Shown here in pieces: positions 6,662 to 13,577 of a stretch of 22,889 bases of DNA; the stretch's first letter is position 1; each line of letters opens with the position of its first letter. The notes below the pieces were generated by a model, which searched no databases, was not told the DNA's origin, and worked only from the letters and a program-made list of their open reading frames with translations. Source of the DNA: MGBC120314 sp051880495. Its GTDB lineage: Bacteria > Bacillota > Clostridia > Lachnospirales > Lachnospiraceae. The position numbers and the translations under genes are program-made. The stretch covers positions 1 to 22,889 of the forward strand of contig JBJEOB010000011.1 in the NCBI GenBank assembly GCA_051880495.1, given 5' to 3'.

Positions 6662-8524
6662 TTATCTGTTATATAGCTCTTTCGCATCAAGTACCATCCA
6701 CCGACCCCTCCCACCTTTTCCCTGAAAGTAAATACGTCCTTCTTTTTTCAGTGCCTTGATTTTATAATTAGCACCCGACAGGCTGATTCCCAGTTTCTCT
6801 GCAATCCCTTTCGCTGTAATCTGCGGTTCCGCCTGCATCATTTCGATGATGATTTCTCTCTCATCTTTCTTTTTCTTCCTATAATTAAAGAGGTGACCAT
6901 ACTCAATCCGCAGAATGTTATCCGGCTGATCCAGAGGAATCTCATACTTTTCATCCAATCCAAGCATTCTGGATAAACTAAAGTGGATCTCAAGAAAGTC
7001 CGGATATACCATAATGCGATCAATTTCCTCCAACATACTTGCTGCTGTAGCCTTCTCAACAATGCCGCCATTGCGGATTGTATTTTCTATCCTATGTAAT
7101 CTATCCCTCAGCACATTGTCTGATGCACTTTTCCTTTGAAGTTCTTCCAGCTTCTCACTGGTTTCCTGGAGTTTGCTTTCTAATTCTTTCTGCTTGTGCC
7201 GGTATACTTCATTGGAAATGATTCCTTCCAGTAATTTGTCAAGCAGTTTATTCATCTGCTCCATCAGCTTCTCCCGCACTTTCTGATACCGTTCAATATC
7301 CGGCTGAAAATCCTTTTGCTGTAGCACTTTCTGCAGCATTTCCAACATACTGTTTACGATTTCCTCTCTGTCCGTCTGGTATTTTTCACTGGCTATTTCC
7401 TCTAACAATGCAAACAATGTATTCTCCTGCAGATGTACATTGTCACACCCCTGAAAATGTTCCAGATGAACTTTTCGAATCTGTGGTCTGTCGGTTGTAC
7501 TGGTATTTCTGCCGGTCTCCAGATAGGTTTTACATTTCCATTCATATATTACCGTTCCATCCTTATATCTTCTTCTGGTTCTCCGATAGTAAGGATTGCC
7601 GCATAACCCACAGAATAATTTGCCGCTCAGTTGAGATTTTCCTCTGTTTCTTCCTATTTTAAAGCTGTTATCAATGTTCTTCAGCATCGCTCTTCTGGAT
7701 ATTTCCTGGTTGGCAAGTTCCCATAACTCTTCTGACACAATAGCAGGAACTTTGTGTTCATAGATGTACTGCTGTTCTTTCGGAACTTTGACGGTCTTTT
7801 TGGTTTCAAAATCAAAATGCCTCTGATTCATCACTACCGTACCTTTGTACAGAGGATTGTGAATGATCCTTAAAATAGAAGAATCATTGAAAGGATTGCC
7901 ATTCCGATTGAAAATCCCCTCATTCTGAAGAATGGTACAGATCGTTCTGCTTCCAAAACCAGCCGCACATAACTCGTATACTCTTCTGATAATGACCGCT
8001 TCTTTTTCTTCGATCACAACACTTTTATCCTTCAATTTCCGATAACCATATGTATGAGAAGTCAGCAGCACAGTACCGTTATGCTGCTGGCGGTTTTTGT
8101 GAGCATTATTAATCTTCTTGCTGAGTTCACGGCTGTATTCCTCTGCAAGAATCGCTTTGATGCCTGTAATCAGGGCATCATCTGTGGAATAAAACTTGTG
8201 GTCAATATACATATATAATCGCTTCTGCTCAGACACAAGCCGGTCCACAAAAAGATACCAATCTTTTGTATTTCGCATTAGACGATCCTGAGATTTGATC
8301 ACAATAACGTCGAACCTGTCTTTCGACAGGTCCTCGTAAAGTCGGTTATATTCATTTCTTCCTTTCGTTGTGGTTCCAGAACGGCTTTCCACATAAGAAT
8401 CCACGAAAATCCATCCGTTCTGGCGGACGCACTCTTTGGCTTCCTCCACCTGTTTGATGAGTGCGTCCTTCTGGCTTTCTTCCTCGGTGCTGCAGCGGGC
8501 ATAAATAACGGCACGAAGTTTCAT
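6662..8524 (-). CDS. Large serine recombinase (resolvase/recombinase/zinc-ribbon family)
   Basis: A 620-aa site-specific serine recombinase of the TnpX/phage-integrase size class. The N-terminal resolvase domain (about 1-150) opens with VIYARCSTEEE, placing the nucleophile at Ser12, and contains KSQDRLMRN. A recombinase domain follows (about 160-270), then a zinc ribbon starting FCGLCG with later KC and GC cysteines (about 305-370), a coiled coil rich in K/E/Q (about 390-480), and a C-terminal winged-helix-like segment ITAKGIAEKLGIS. The start ATG overlaps the stop of a 38-aa ORF. The last 34 bp or so of the DNA-binding tail are duplicated at 4361-4394. It is probably the integrase of a mobile element; which flank it mobilises is not clear. 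Confidence 0.93.
   Translation of the reverse strand: MKLRAVIYARCSTEEESQKDALIKQVEEAKECVRQNGWIFVDSYVESRSGTTTKGRNEYNRLYEDLSKDRFDVIVIKSQDRLMRNTKDWYLFVDRLVSEQKRLYMYIDHKFYSTDDALITGIKAILAEEYSRELSKKINNAHKNRQQHNGTVLLTSHTYGYRKLKDKSVVIEEKEAVIIRRVYELCAAGFGSRTICTILQNEGIFNRNGNPFNDSSILRIIHNPLYKGTVVMNQRHFDFETKKTVKVPKEQQYIYEHKVPAIVSEELWELANQEISRRAMLKNIDNSFKIGRNRGKSQLSGKLFCGLCGNPYYRRTRRRYKDGTVIYEWKCKTYLETGRNTSTTDRPQIRKVHLEHFQGCDNVHLQENTLFALLEEIASEKYQTDREEIVNSMLEMLQKVLQQKDFQPDIERYQKVREKLMEQMNKLLDKLLEGIISNEVYRHKQKELESKLQETSEKLEELQRKSASDNVLRDRLHRIENTIRNGGIVEKATAASMLEEIDRIMVYPDFLEIHFSLSRMLGLDEKYEIPLDQPDNILRIEYGHLFNYRKKKKDEREIIIEMMQAEPQITAKGIAEKLGISLSGANYKIKALKKEGRIYFQGKGGRGRWMVLDAKELYNR
6685..6718. repeat. 34-bp direct repeat, copy B, inside the recombinase 3' end
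   Basis: The partner of 4361-4394 (33/34 identical, same orientation). Here the bases encode the tail KGGRGRWMVLD of the recombinase. The copies are about 2.3 kb apart and bracket the RloA/RloB-like pair. Confidence 0.85.
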
Positions 8525-8637
8525 AAATTCTTCTCCTTCCTGATCAACTTGAGAAGCTTCGCCTTCTCGTCCGGGGTAATCAGGGATTCCTGAGACAAAA
8601 GCTCTGTGAGTTTTGTCATGATTATTGTTTTTTCCAT
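8521..8637 (-). CDS. 38-aa ORF translationally coupled to the recombinase
   Basis: An ATG at 8637 with AAAGGAGG nine bases upstream opens a frame for 38 residues (start MEKTIIMTKLTELLSQES, end KLLKLIRKEKNL). Its TGA overlaps the recombinase ATG as ATGA. The peptide is charged, helical and likely soluble. The strong ribosome binding site and stop/start overlap argue that it is translated, either as a leader that sets recombinase translation or as a small accessory protein. Its family is not recognised. Confidence 0.6.
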   Translation of the reverse strand: MEKTIIMTKLTELLSQESLITPDEKAKLLKLIRKEKNL

Positions 8638-8686
8638 CTTTGAATTCCTCCTTTGCGCGGATACTTCTTTATTAACAGGATTCGAA

Positions 8687-8739
8687 ATACAACCTCCCTA
8701 GCATATCTTGATGTACAATATGCCAGGGAATGGTTGTAT
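8687..8739. promoter_or_regulatory. Long imperfect dyad between the HerA-like operon and the recombinase
   Basis: Three matched blocks form a near-symmetrical hairpin: ATACAACC/GGTTGTAT at the outside, then TCCCT/AGGGA, then GCATAT/ATATGC, with small bulges and an 11-base loop. It has no T tract on either side, so an intrinsic terminator is doubtful. A protein binding site, a recombinase site or a folded RNA element are alternatives. A perfect palindrome, ATGTTAGCTAACAT (8746-8759), lies seven bases away. Confidence 0.5.
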
Positions 8740-8752
8740 CATGCAATGTTAG

Positions 8753-8860
8753 CTAACATACTGCTTTGCATTTCAAACTAATCAGATTGCCATGTTCGTT
8801 CTCAAGGTACGGAAGATGTATATAAATCCTCTTCATTCTGTCAAACTTTCTTTTATTCAT
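8753..8860 (-). CDS. 35-aa ORF directly after the HerA-like gene
   Basis: An ATG at 8860 lies four bases after the ATPase stop, with AAAGGCGG upstream (inside the end of the ATPase gene). The 35 residues are basic at the start (MNKRKFDRMKRIYIHLPYLE) and end LKCKAVC. The tight spacing suggests it is part of the operon. No family recognised. Its end overlaps the palindrome at 8746-8759. Confidence 0.45.
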   Translation of the reverse strand: MNKRKFDRMKRIYIHLPYLENEHGNLISLKCKAVC

Positions 8861-8864
8861 AGTA

Positions 8865-9938
8865 TTACCGCCTTTCTCGACTATTTGAGGTTGCTAATTT
8901 ACTACAATGAACCAACTGTTCTGAAGTTGTTATTACCGGCTGCATAATATCTCGACCATTCACCTGGAGATCACCAACGGCAATAGCCTCTCCAACATGC
9001 AAATGTTTCAACGCCATTTCCCACTTTTCCTTCTTGGTTGCATCTATCAATGCTGCTATCTGTCTTTCATCTGTTTTTGCTTGACGGAAAAATAACTGCA
9101 CAGCAGCCTGATTCAATATGGCTCTCTCCTTTTTTGAGAAAATTGACATAGTCTGGGTTGCAAGTAACAAAGAAAGATGATATTTCCGTGCCTCTGTCAA
9201 CATCTGATACAAAGCCGAACCTTCTGCAAAATTCAGATTCTGAAACTCATCTATAACCAGTGTCCATGCATCATTTTTTTCTCCATACATACGCATTTGT
9301 CTCCAAAACGCGCACAATAAGATTTCTGCAATTTTCTTTTGTGTTACAGGATTTATTCCTTTGAGAGAAATTATATTCAAATCGTGTTTCCGTATTTTCT
9401 TCCTACAATTACAAAAAACTTTTCCTTCAAGGACATCATAAAGATGGTTATATGCCCCCTGTGCAGCTTGAGTATTTTGTTTTTTCAACCCATATGCTAT
9501 AGCATCCATATCTGAAGCAAAAGCTGACCGATGATTCAATGCGAACTTCACCGCTTCACGTACTGACGAAATCTGACATGCTCCACGTAACTGCTTAGGA
9601 CATATGGTCCAAATTACATAGGAAATGAGATTGCTTATAGTCTCTTTTCCTTCGTCAACCCACTTTCTGTCAAGCAGGTGCAGCATCAAACCGTCTTCTT
9701 GAGCCGAAATGAACGACACATCGTTACCTATTGACAGAGAATGATTGCCATTTATATCAATTACGACAACTGTACCACCTCGATCCACAATCCTACGTTC
9801 CATGTCCTCAATCCGATACGACTTTCCCGAACCGCTAATTCCTGACATGATGACATGATTATTCGGGGAACTTGGAGAAATAATAACGTCCATATTTTTG
9901 TGCATTTTTCCAACATACCTTAAATTTTCAGAATTCAT
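8865..9938 (-). CDS. HerA/FtsK-like P-loop ATPase
   Basis: A 357-aa ATPase of the HerA/FtsK/VirB4 superfamily (DUF87-like). Walker A is GISGSGKS (residues 33-40), followed by VVVIDINGNHS (57-67). Walker B is TLVIDEFQNL (226-235) and the sensor strand is LLLATQTM (257-264). Arginines at FFRQAK and in the TEARKY helix are candidate trans-acting residues of a hexamer. The first ATG (9944) has GGAGG only two bases away; the next, at 9938, has proper spacing and is preferred. It is the third gene of an operon with two proteins of unclear function. HerA-type pumps move or unwind DNA and occur in conjugation, repair and several defence systems. No relaxase or type IV secretion gene is in this window, so a non-conjugative role is plausible. 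Confidence 0.82.
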   Translation of the reverse strand: MNSENLRYVGKMHKNMDVIISPSSPNNHVIMSGISGSGKSYRIEDMERRIVDRGGTVVVIDINGNHSLSIGNDVSFISAQEDGLMLHLLDRKWVDEGKETISNLISYVIWTICPKQLRGACQISSVREAVKFALNHRSAFASDMDAIAYGLKKQNTQAAQGAYNHLYDVLEGKVFCNCRKKIRKHDLNIISLKGINPVTQKKIAEILLCAFWRQMRMYGEKNDAWTLVIDEFQNLNFAEGSALYQMLTEARKYHLSLLLATQTMSIFSKKERAILNQAAVQLFFRQAKTDERQIAALIDATKKEKWEMALKHLHVGEAIAVGDLQVNGRDIMQPVITTSEQLVHCSKLATSNSRERR

Positions 9939-9954
9939 CTTCATACCCTCCTAT

Positions 9955-11034
9955 TTATCCAAAAATGTCTTCTAGCCAATAATTATCCGACGAGCATAAA
10001 AACTCTCTACGAACCCAAATCACTCTTGGCCTCTCGACTTGTCCATATGCATTAACAATAGTTTTTTTGACAGTATAATCTCCAGACTGACAAAAAATGA
10101 TCTCATTTTGCTTCAATTGTCGTTTCAGTTCTGGCTCTGAAATCGTTTGCAGCAGAGGAATACATATCCATCTAAACATTTCAGGACTGAAATAGTAATA
10201 ATTTTCATCAAAAAGAATCGCCTTTTTCTCATGAAACAATGTCCATGTATCACCACCAATATCTTGTATGTCAACAATTCTCACATCACAATCATCATCA
10301 CAATATTTCCACACCAAATCCGACAATATTCCTGGTAAATCCATTCCACAGCCAAACTCAGGAATCAATTGAAGCCTCTCCTCACATTCTTTAAGATAAT
10401 TCCATAAAAACGCATTGACTTGTTTCTCTGTTTGGTTTGAACGAAGAAATTTTGAAAAGATATAACCAGTCACAGCCATAACTGAATATATACCTTTCAT
10501 ATCAGGTGAACCCATATAGTCTTCTACTATTTCCATAGTCGGAAATTCTTGAAAGAGTTCACAAATTGATGAAATATGATGAATTATGTAATCTCGAAAC
10601 ATTGTTAGAGTTTCACCCGTAACATTGCTTTGAACAAAATCCACATCCAACTGCGATATCCGAAAAATGTGCATTCTATTGCGTAAGTAACTAGGCATTA
10701 CTCCACCCACAATAACAACGGGCAAGAATTGACTTTCTGAGAGAAATTTTTCCACTTCTTCTTCTTTGCTTGTCCTGTTGATTAGCATAAGCCCACAGCA
10801 ATAATTGTCGATTTTTTTACTTCGGGAATTCCACGAATCGATTTTCTGAAAGCTGTCGATTTGATTAGTAATCAAAGAAAGGAACTCCTTTGCTTTATTT
10901 TCATTGTCCACCACCAGAACAATACCTTCAGCTATATCCAACTTATACGTTCTCAGTACTGGACGAAGAAAAGATGCACCAAACAACACCAATGGCATGC
11001 ATCTCATTTTGCTTTCTGCATTACTTCTTTCCAT
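9955..11034 (-). CDS. Unknown 359-aa protein, possibly the ATPase half of a split DUF927-like protein
   Basis: Not recognised with confidence. The opening MPLVLFGASFLRPVLR, the strand GIVLVVDNE about 20 residues on, a KIDSWNS segment and then LPVVIVGG follow the order seen in DUF927-type helicase cores, but the P-loop lysine motif is not visible, so if related it would be ATPase-dead. The second half (from about residue 150) is helical, then beta-rich with many aspartates. The ATG at 11034 has GGGGAG six bases upstream and lies 31 bp inside the end of the previous gene; a second ATG at 11007 overlaps that stop as ATGA. The HerA-like ATPase follows after 16 bases. Confidence 0.65.
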   Translation of the reverse strand: MERSNAESKMRCMPLVLFGASFLRPVLRTYKLDIAEGIVLVVDNENKAKEFLSLITNQIDSFQKIDSWNSRSKKIDNYCCGLMLINRTSKEEEVEKFLSESQFLPVVIVGGVMPSYLRNRMHIFRISQLDVDFVQSNVTGETLTMFRDYIIHHISSICELFQEFPTMEIVEDYMGSPDMKGIYSVMAVTGYIFSKFLRSNQTEKQVNAFLWNYLKECEERLQLIPEFGCGMDLPGILSDLVWKYCDDDCDVRIVDIQDIGGDTWTLFHEKKAILFDENYYYFSPEMFRWICIPLLQTISEPELKRQLKQNEIIFCQSGDYTVKKTIVNAYGQVERPRVIWVRREFLCSSDNYWLEDIFG

Positions 11035-11609
11035 AATGTCTCCCCACTTTCCACAAAAATAAATTTATCTTCTTCTGATCTTATCCATCCGCAGTGTGAT
11101 GGAATTACACGTTTTTCCTGACAGCACGCAACAAGTGTGCTCCACAAACCTTCGAGAATTGCCATCTGCTCTGTGGCTTTATTTGCGAAAATTCTTCCTC
11201 CTACAGAAGTGATTTTTTTCAGAAAATACTTTGGATTTCCTGCTTTATCAGACGAAATATAAATATCCCTCATCACTTCACCAACTTGAATCTTCAGAAG
11301 ATAAATCCCTTCCTCACCTTCTGAACTACGCAGTTCTGTCAATTGAATGATTCTAAAATTTGCTATTTCCCGCGTTGGTACTTTCAAAAGTGGGTTATGG
11401 ACCTCGTATTTCAGTTGTCCATCAACATCTACAAGAACTTCTACATACCTCGCTTTTGCATTTTCCTTGTGATATTCATTAAGCTGTACCTTGCGCTGTG
11501 CTAAATATATGCGTTCCTTATTGATTGCCCACTCTCTTTCGACTGCCATATCATTATCCATTTGTTTTTTTCGGACGTATGCTTCCCATTCGTATGGATT
11601 AAAATTCAT
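11004..11609 (-). CDS. Unknown 201-aa protein, first gene of the HerA-like operon
   Basis: A clear gene: AAGGAGG is eight bases before the ATG and codon use matches the neighbours. The N-terminal 50 residues are highly charged and helical (a likely coiled coil). Residues 50-200 are beta-rich, with VRDIYISSDK-like spacing (here MRDIYISSDK), a GGRIFANKA segment and a terminal IPSHCGW. The order 'strand, L..G, helix, ..GW' resembles the N-terminal half of DUF927 proteins. With the next gene it may form a split DUF927-like protein. That is weak inference. Nothing suggests membrane location or secretion. Confidence 0.65.
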   Translation of the reverse strand: MNFNPYEWEAYVRKKQMDNDMAVEREWAINKERIYLAQRKVQLNEYHKENAKARYVEVLVDVDGQLKYEVHNPLLKVPTREIANFRIIQLTELRSSEGEEGIYLLKIQVGEVMRDIYISSDKAGNPKYFLKKITSVGGRIFANKATEQMAILEGLWSTLVACCQEKRVIPSHCGWIRSEEDKFIFVESGETLWKEVMQKAK

Positions 11610-11738
11610 CGTTTTTTCCTCCTTTTTGCTTTCTGCCCGGAATTTTTCCTATAGAAGAATTTTTTTGTTGAAAAATCCTCAAAAATAAGTTTTTTTCAGC
11701 AGAATTTTTTCTTTTCCGGAAAATTCCCGGGCATTTAC

Positions 11739-11792
11739 TTTTCATTTTTGTCTTCATTTGCTATACTACACATATATAGACAAAAATGAAAA
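11739..11792. promoter_or_regulatory. Perfect 15-bp inverted repeat in the divergent intergenic region
   Basis: TTTTCATTTTTGTCT (11739-11753) and its exact complement AGACAAAAATGAAAA (11778-11792) are separated by 24 bases. The spacer holds TGCTATACT (11759-11767), an extended -10-like box on the plus strand. The region lies between the divergent HerA-like operon and the plus-strand gene pair, so a shared operator is likely. The flanking sequence 11640-11730 also has several GAATTTTT runs. Confidence 0.6.
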
Positions 11793-11822
11793 CCTGAAAA
11801 AAACGAAACATTTTTTTAGTTA

Positions 11823-11851
11823 TTGACTTTTTTAAATAACGGAGGTATAAT
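11823..11851 (+). promoter_or_regulatory. Near-consensus sigma-A promoter of the plus-strand gene
   Basis: TTGACT (11823-11828) and TATAAT (11846-11851) are separated by 17 bases. Initiation would fall at about 11858-11861, at or just before the ATG at 11861. A GGAGG (11841-11845) lies in the spacer, upstream of the start of the RNA, and so would not be transcribed. Confidence 0.75.
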
Positions 11852-11860
11852 CATTATTTT

Positions 11861-12238
11861 ATGTTAACTAATTTTATAAAAATGATATCTGATGAAAGAA
11901 TGCTTTATATTTCAAAGGTTGAAGAAATATCTGCTGAAATAAATAATCTTTCCGGTACATTTTCTAAGGTTGCCGCTGATACTCCCTACTCCACATTCAA
12001 AAAAGCGATGTATTATTGTACCGATATCAAATCAAATCCGATGTTTTTAGCTAAAGCCCAATCATGCCTTTCGATACCAACTGAAATGATTTTGATTCAC
12101 TATATGATGAGACAATTTCTATTCGAAACAGGAATGATGAAAATAAATACTAATGCAGAGACCTATACTCTAGAAAGCGAATTTCCTTCCGGTCTTCGAT
12201 TTTCCTGGAATATTCCGGTTCTTTTTTTCCAGTGTTAA
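11861..12238 (+). CDS. N-terminal part of a helical protein, broken by a frame change
   Basis: A 125-residue frame starting at the first ATG after a strong promoter. It is predominantly helical (ISDERMLYISKVEEISAEIN near the start) and has no recognised motif. The frame ends at TAA 12236-12238, ten bases beyond a T7 run (12222-12228). Reading -1 at T TTT TTC in that run continues without a stop into the 12232-13464 frame, giving VLFF then PVLISYIRA. I therefore regard the two frames as one gene of about 534 codons. There is no Shine-Dalgarno sequence at normal distance, consistent with a leaderless message. Confidence 0.6.
   Translation: MLTNFIKMISDERMLYISKVEEISAEINNLSGTFSKVAADTPYSTFKKAMYYCTDIKSNPMFLAKAQSCLSIPTEMILIHYMMRQFLFETGMMKINTNAETYTLESEFPSGLRFSWNIPVLFFQC
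12222..12228 (+). other. T7 run with a T TTT TTC slippery heptamer
   Basis: In the 11861 frame the codons are CTT TTT TTC, so the heptamer T TTT TTC fits the X XXY YYZ form of -1 slippery sites. It is also simply a homopolymer prone to indels during replication or sequencing. The two open frames join exactly here. Confidence 0.7.
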
Positions 12239-13464
12239 TTTCTTATATACGTGCTTCGTCATTTGCCAAAAAGACATCCAATCATATACAAGATTTTTTT
12301 AATAATATTCATGGTTATCTCAACAATATTTCTTTAGATCGATTGAAAGCTTATAAAAAGGATGTCAGCGAAAGTTCACTGCGAGATATGTTTCACAACT
12401 GGGTTACGGCATTTTTTAAAGAAAAATACTTCCAAAATCTAAATTCACTATATACCGATTGTGGTACATCCACATACATTCAAGATATTCGTAAAGCAAC
12501 CTCTCAACTTACATATTTAATACTATACTGCCCCTTATGCTCTGATACTGTGCCGCAATATTTAATTGAACTTCTATTGAATTATAAGAAAACCCTGACA
12601 TGCGCTATATCAAGCAATGATGGAAAAAATATCGATGTTCTTTGTGAGCATGAATATCCTTACATCCTTGAATACGAACGAAGCTCCGTAGAATTTATGG
12701 CAAATGAATTTTCATGGAAAATAAATAAATTTTATAATTTCCTTAATGAATACTTTTTAGATGAGAACAATCATAATAAACGTTCAAACTACCCTCTTTC
12801 AATTCATGATTATGCAAAATTTGAGGATTGTTACAAGAGACAACTTTCACAAGTAGATAAACATGATTCAATAGTTTATGAAATCGAATTCATTTATGAT
12901 AGAATTCATCAAGATGTGCTAAAGTACTCACTAGAACTCCATAACCGACTGAAAATAAAAACCCAGTCAGAAAAGAAGCGTATAAATGATATTTCTGATA
13001 GGTTTGTTAACGCTTACACGAATTTCATCAACGCTTCAAATAAGTTGTTATCTCAAATAGAAAAATCCTCAGACCAACATCCTGAACGATATTCAACAGA
13101 CTTGAGACAGATTAATCTGGATACTTACAAAGAAAAAATAACTACAATTTCAAATGAATTGTATGATTCGATCAAAAAGTACTTTGGAACTCATCCTTCC
13201 TATATTACATTCCACAGCCAAGGTGCAATATTCGAATATCAACCAATTTCTTTTCCTATCTATGAGAGTGACATCATTCGTATCATTCATCTTTTGGCAA
13301 AACAGACTTCAGTGCTGACCGATGAATATATCATTTCTTCATTGAAGTCAATGAATTACCAGTTGCCCATATATTCGGCAGCTTCATTTATGAGTTTTCT
13401 AAAGGATTTTAAGAATATACTTTCTAGGATTTGCAATATTACTGATCAGACTCTTGATTTGTAA
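12232..13464 (+). CDS. C-terminal part of the same helical protein of unknown function
   Basis: An open frame of 410 codons whose apparent start is a GTG with no ribosome binding site, and which lies in the -1 frame relative to 11861-12238. It therefore probably depends on the upstream frame rather than starting here. The product is rich in K, S, N and Y and largely helical, with a likely coiled-coil stretch SEKKRINDISDRFVNAYTNF near residues 245-264. No catalytic motif, signal peptide or membrane segment is seen. It is divergent from the HerA-like operon and converges with the resolvase gene, separated by a strong hairpin. Function unknown. Confidence 0.6.
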   Translation: MLISYIRASSFAKKTSNHIQDFFNNIHGYLNNISLDRLKAYKKDVSESSLRDMFHNWVTAFFKEKYFQNLNSLYTDCGTSTYIQDIRKATSQLTYLILYCPLCSDTVPQYLIELLLNYKKTLTCAISSNDGKNIDVLCEHEYPYILEYERSSVEFMANEFSWKINKFYNFLNEYFLDENNHNKRSNYPLSIHDYAKFEDCYKRQLSQVDKHDSIVYEIEFIYDRIHQDVLKYSLELHNRLKIKTQSEKKRINDISDRFVNAYTNFINASNKLLSQIEKSSDQHPERYSTDLRQINLDTYKEKITTISNELYDSIKKYFGTHPSYITFHSQGAIFEYQPISFPIYESDIIRIIHLLAKQTSVLTDEYIISSLKSMNYQLPIYSAASFMSFLKDFKNILSRICNITDQTLDL

Positions 13465-13486
13465 AAACAATATAATTCCTTAATGT

Positions 13487-13564
13487 TACCAAAACCTCTA
13501 CCTTAAGGGAAATATCCGCATTCAGCGGATATTTCTTCCTTAAGGTGGTTTTTCCGTTTTGGTA
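13487..13564. terminator. Large bidirectional hairpin between convergent genes
   Basis: An inner stem pairs GAAATATCCGC (13509-13519) with GCGGATATTTC (13525-13535) around a five-base loop. It continues as CCTTAAGG/CCTTAAGG, and an outer stem pairs TACCAAAAC with GTTTTGGTA. TTTTT-like runs lie on both sides of the stem. It lies 22 bases after the plus-strand gene stop and just before the resolvase stop, as expected for a shared terminator. Confidence 0.75.
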
Positions 13565-13577
13565 TATGCTTCTAAAG

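Noticed and set aside
6838..7071. Alternative frames within the serine recombinase
   Set aside because: They are shadows of the 620-aa gene.
8865..11609. Conjugative transfer (TraD/VirB4) reading of the HerA-like operon
   Set aside because: No relaxase, VirB or coupling gene accompanies it, and the ATPase lacks a membrane segment.
12232..12240. GTG at 12232 as an independent start
   Set aside because: No ribosome binding site, and the frame joins the previous one directly at the T7 run.
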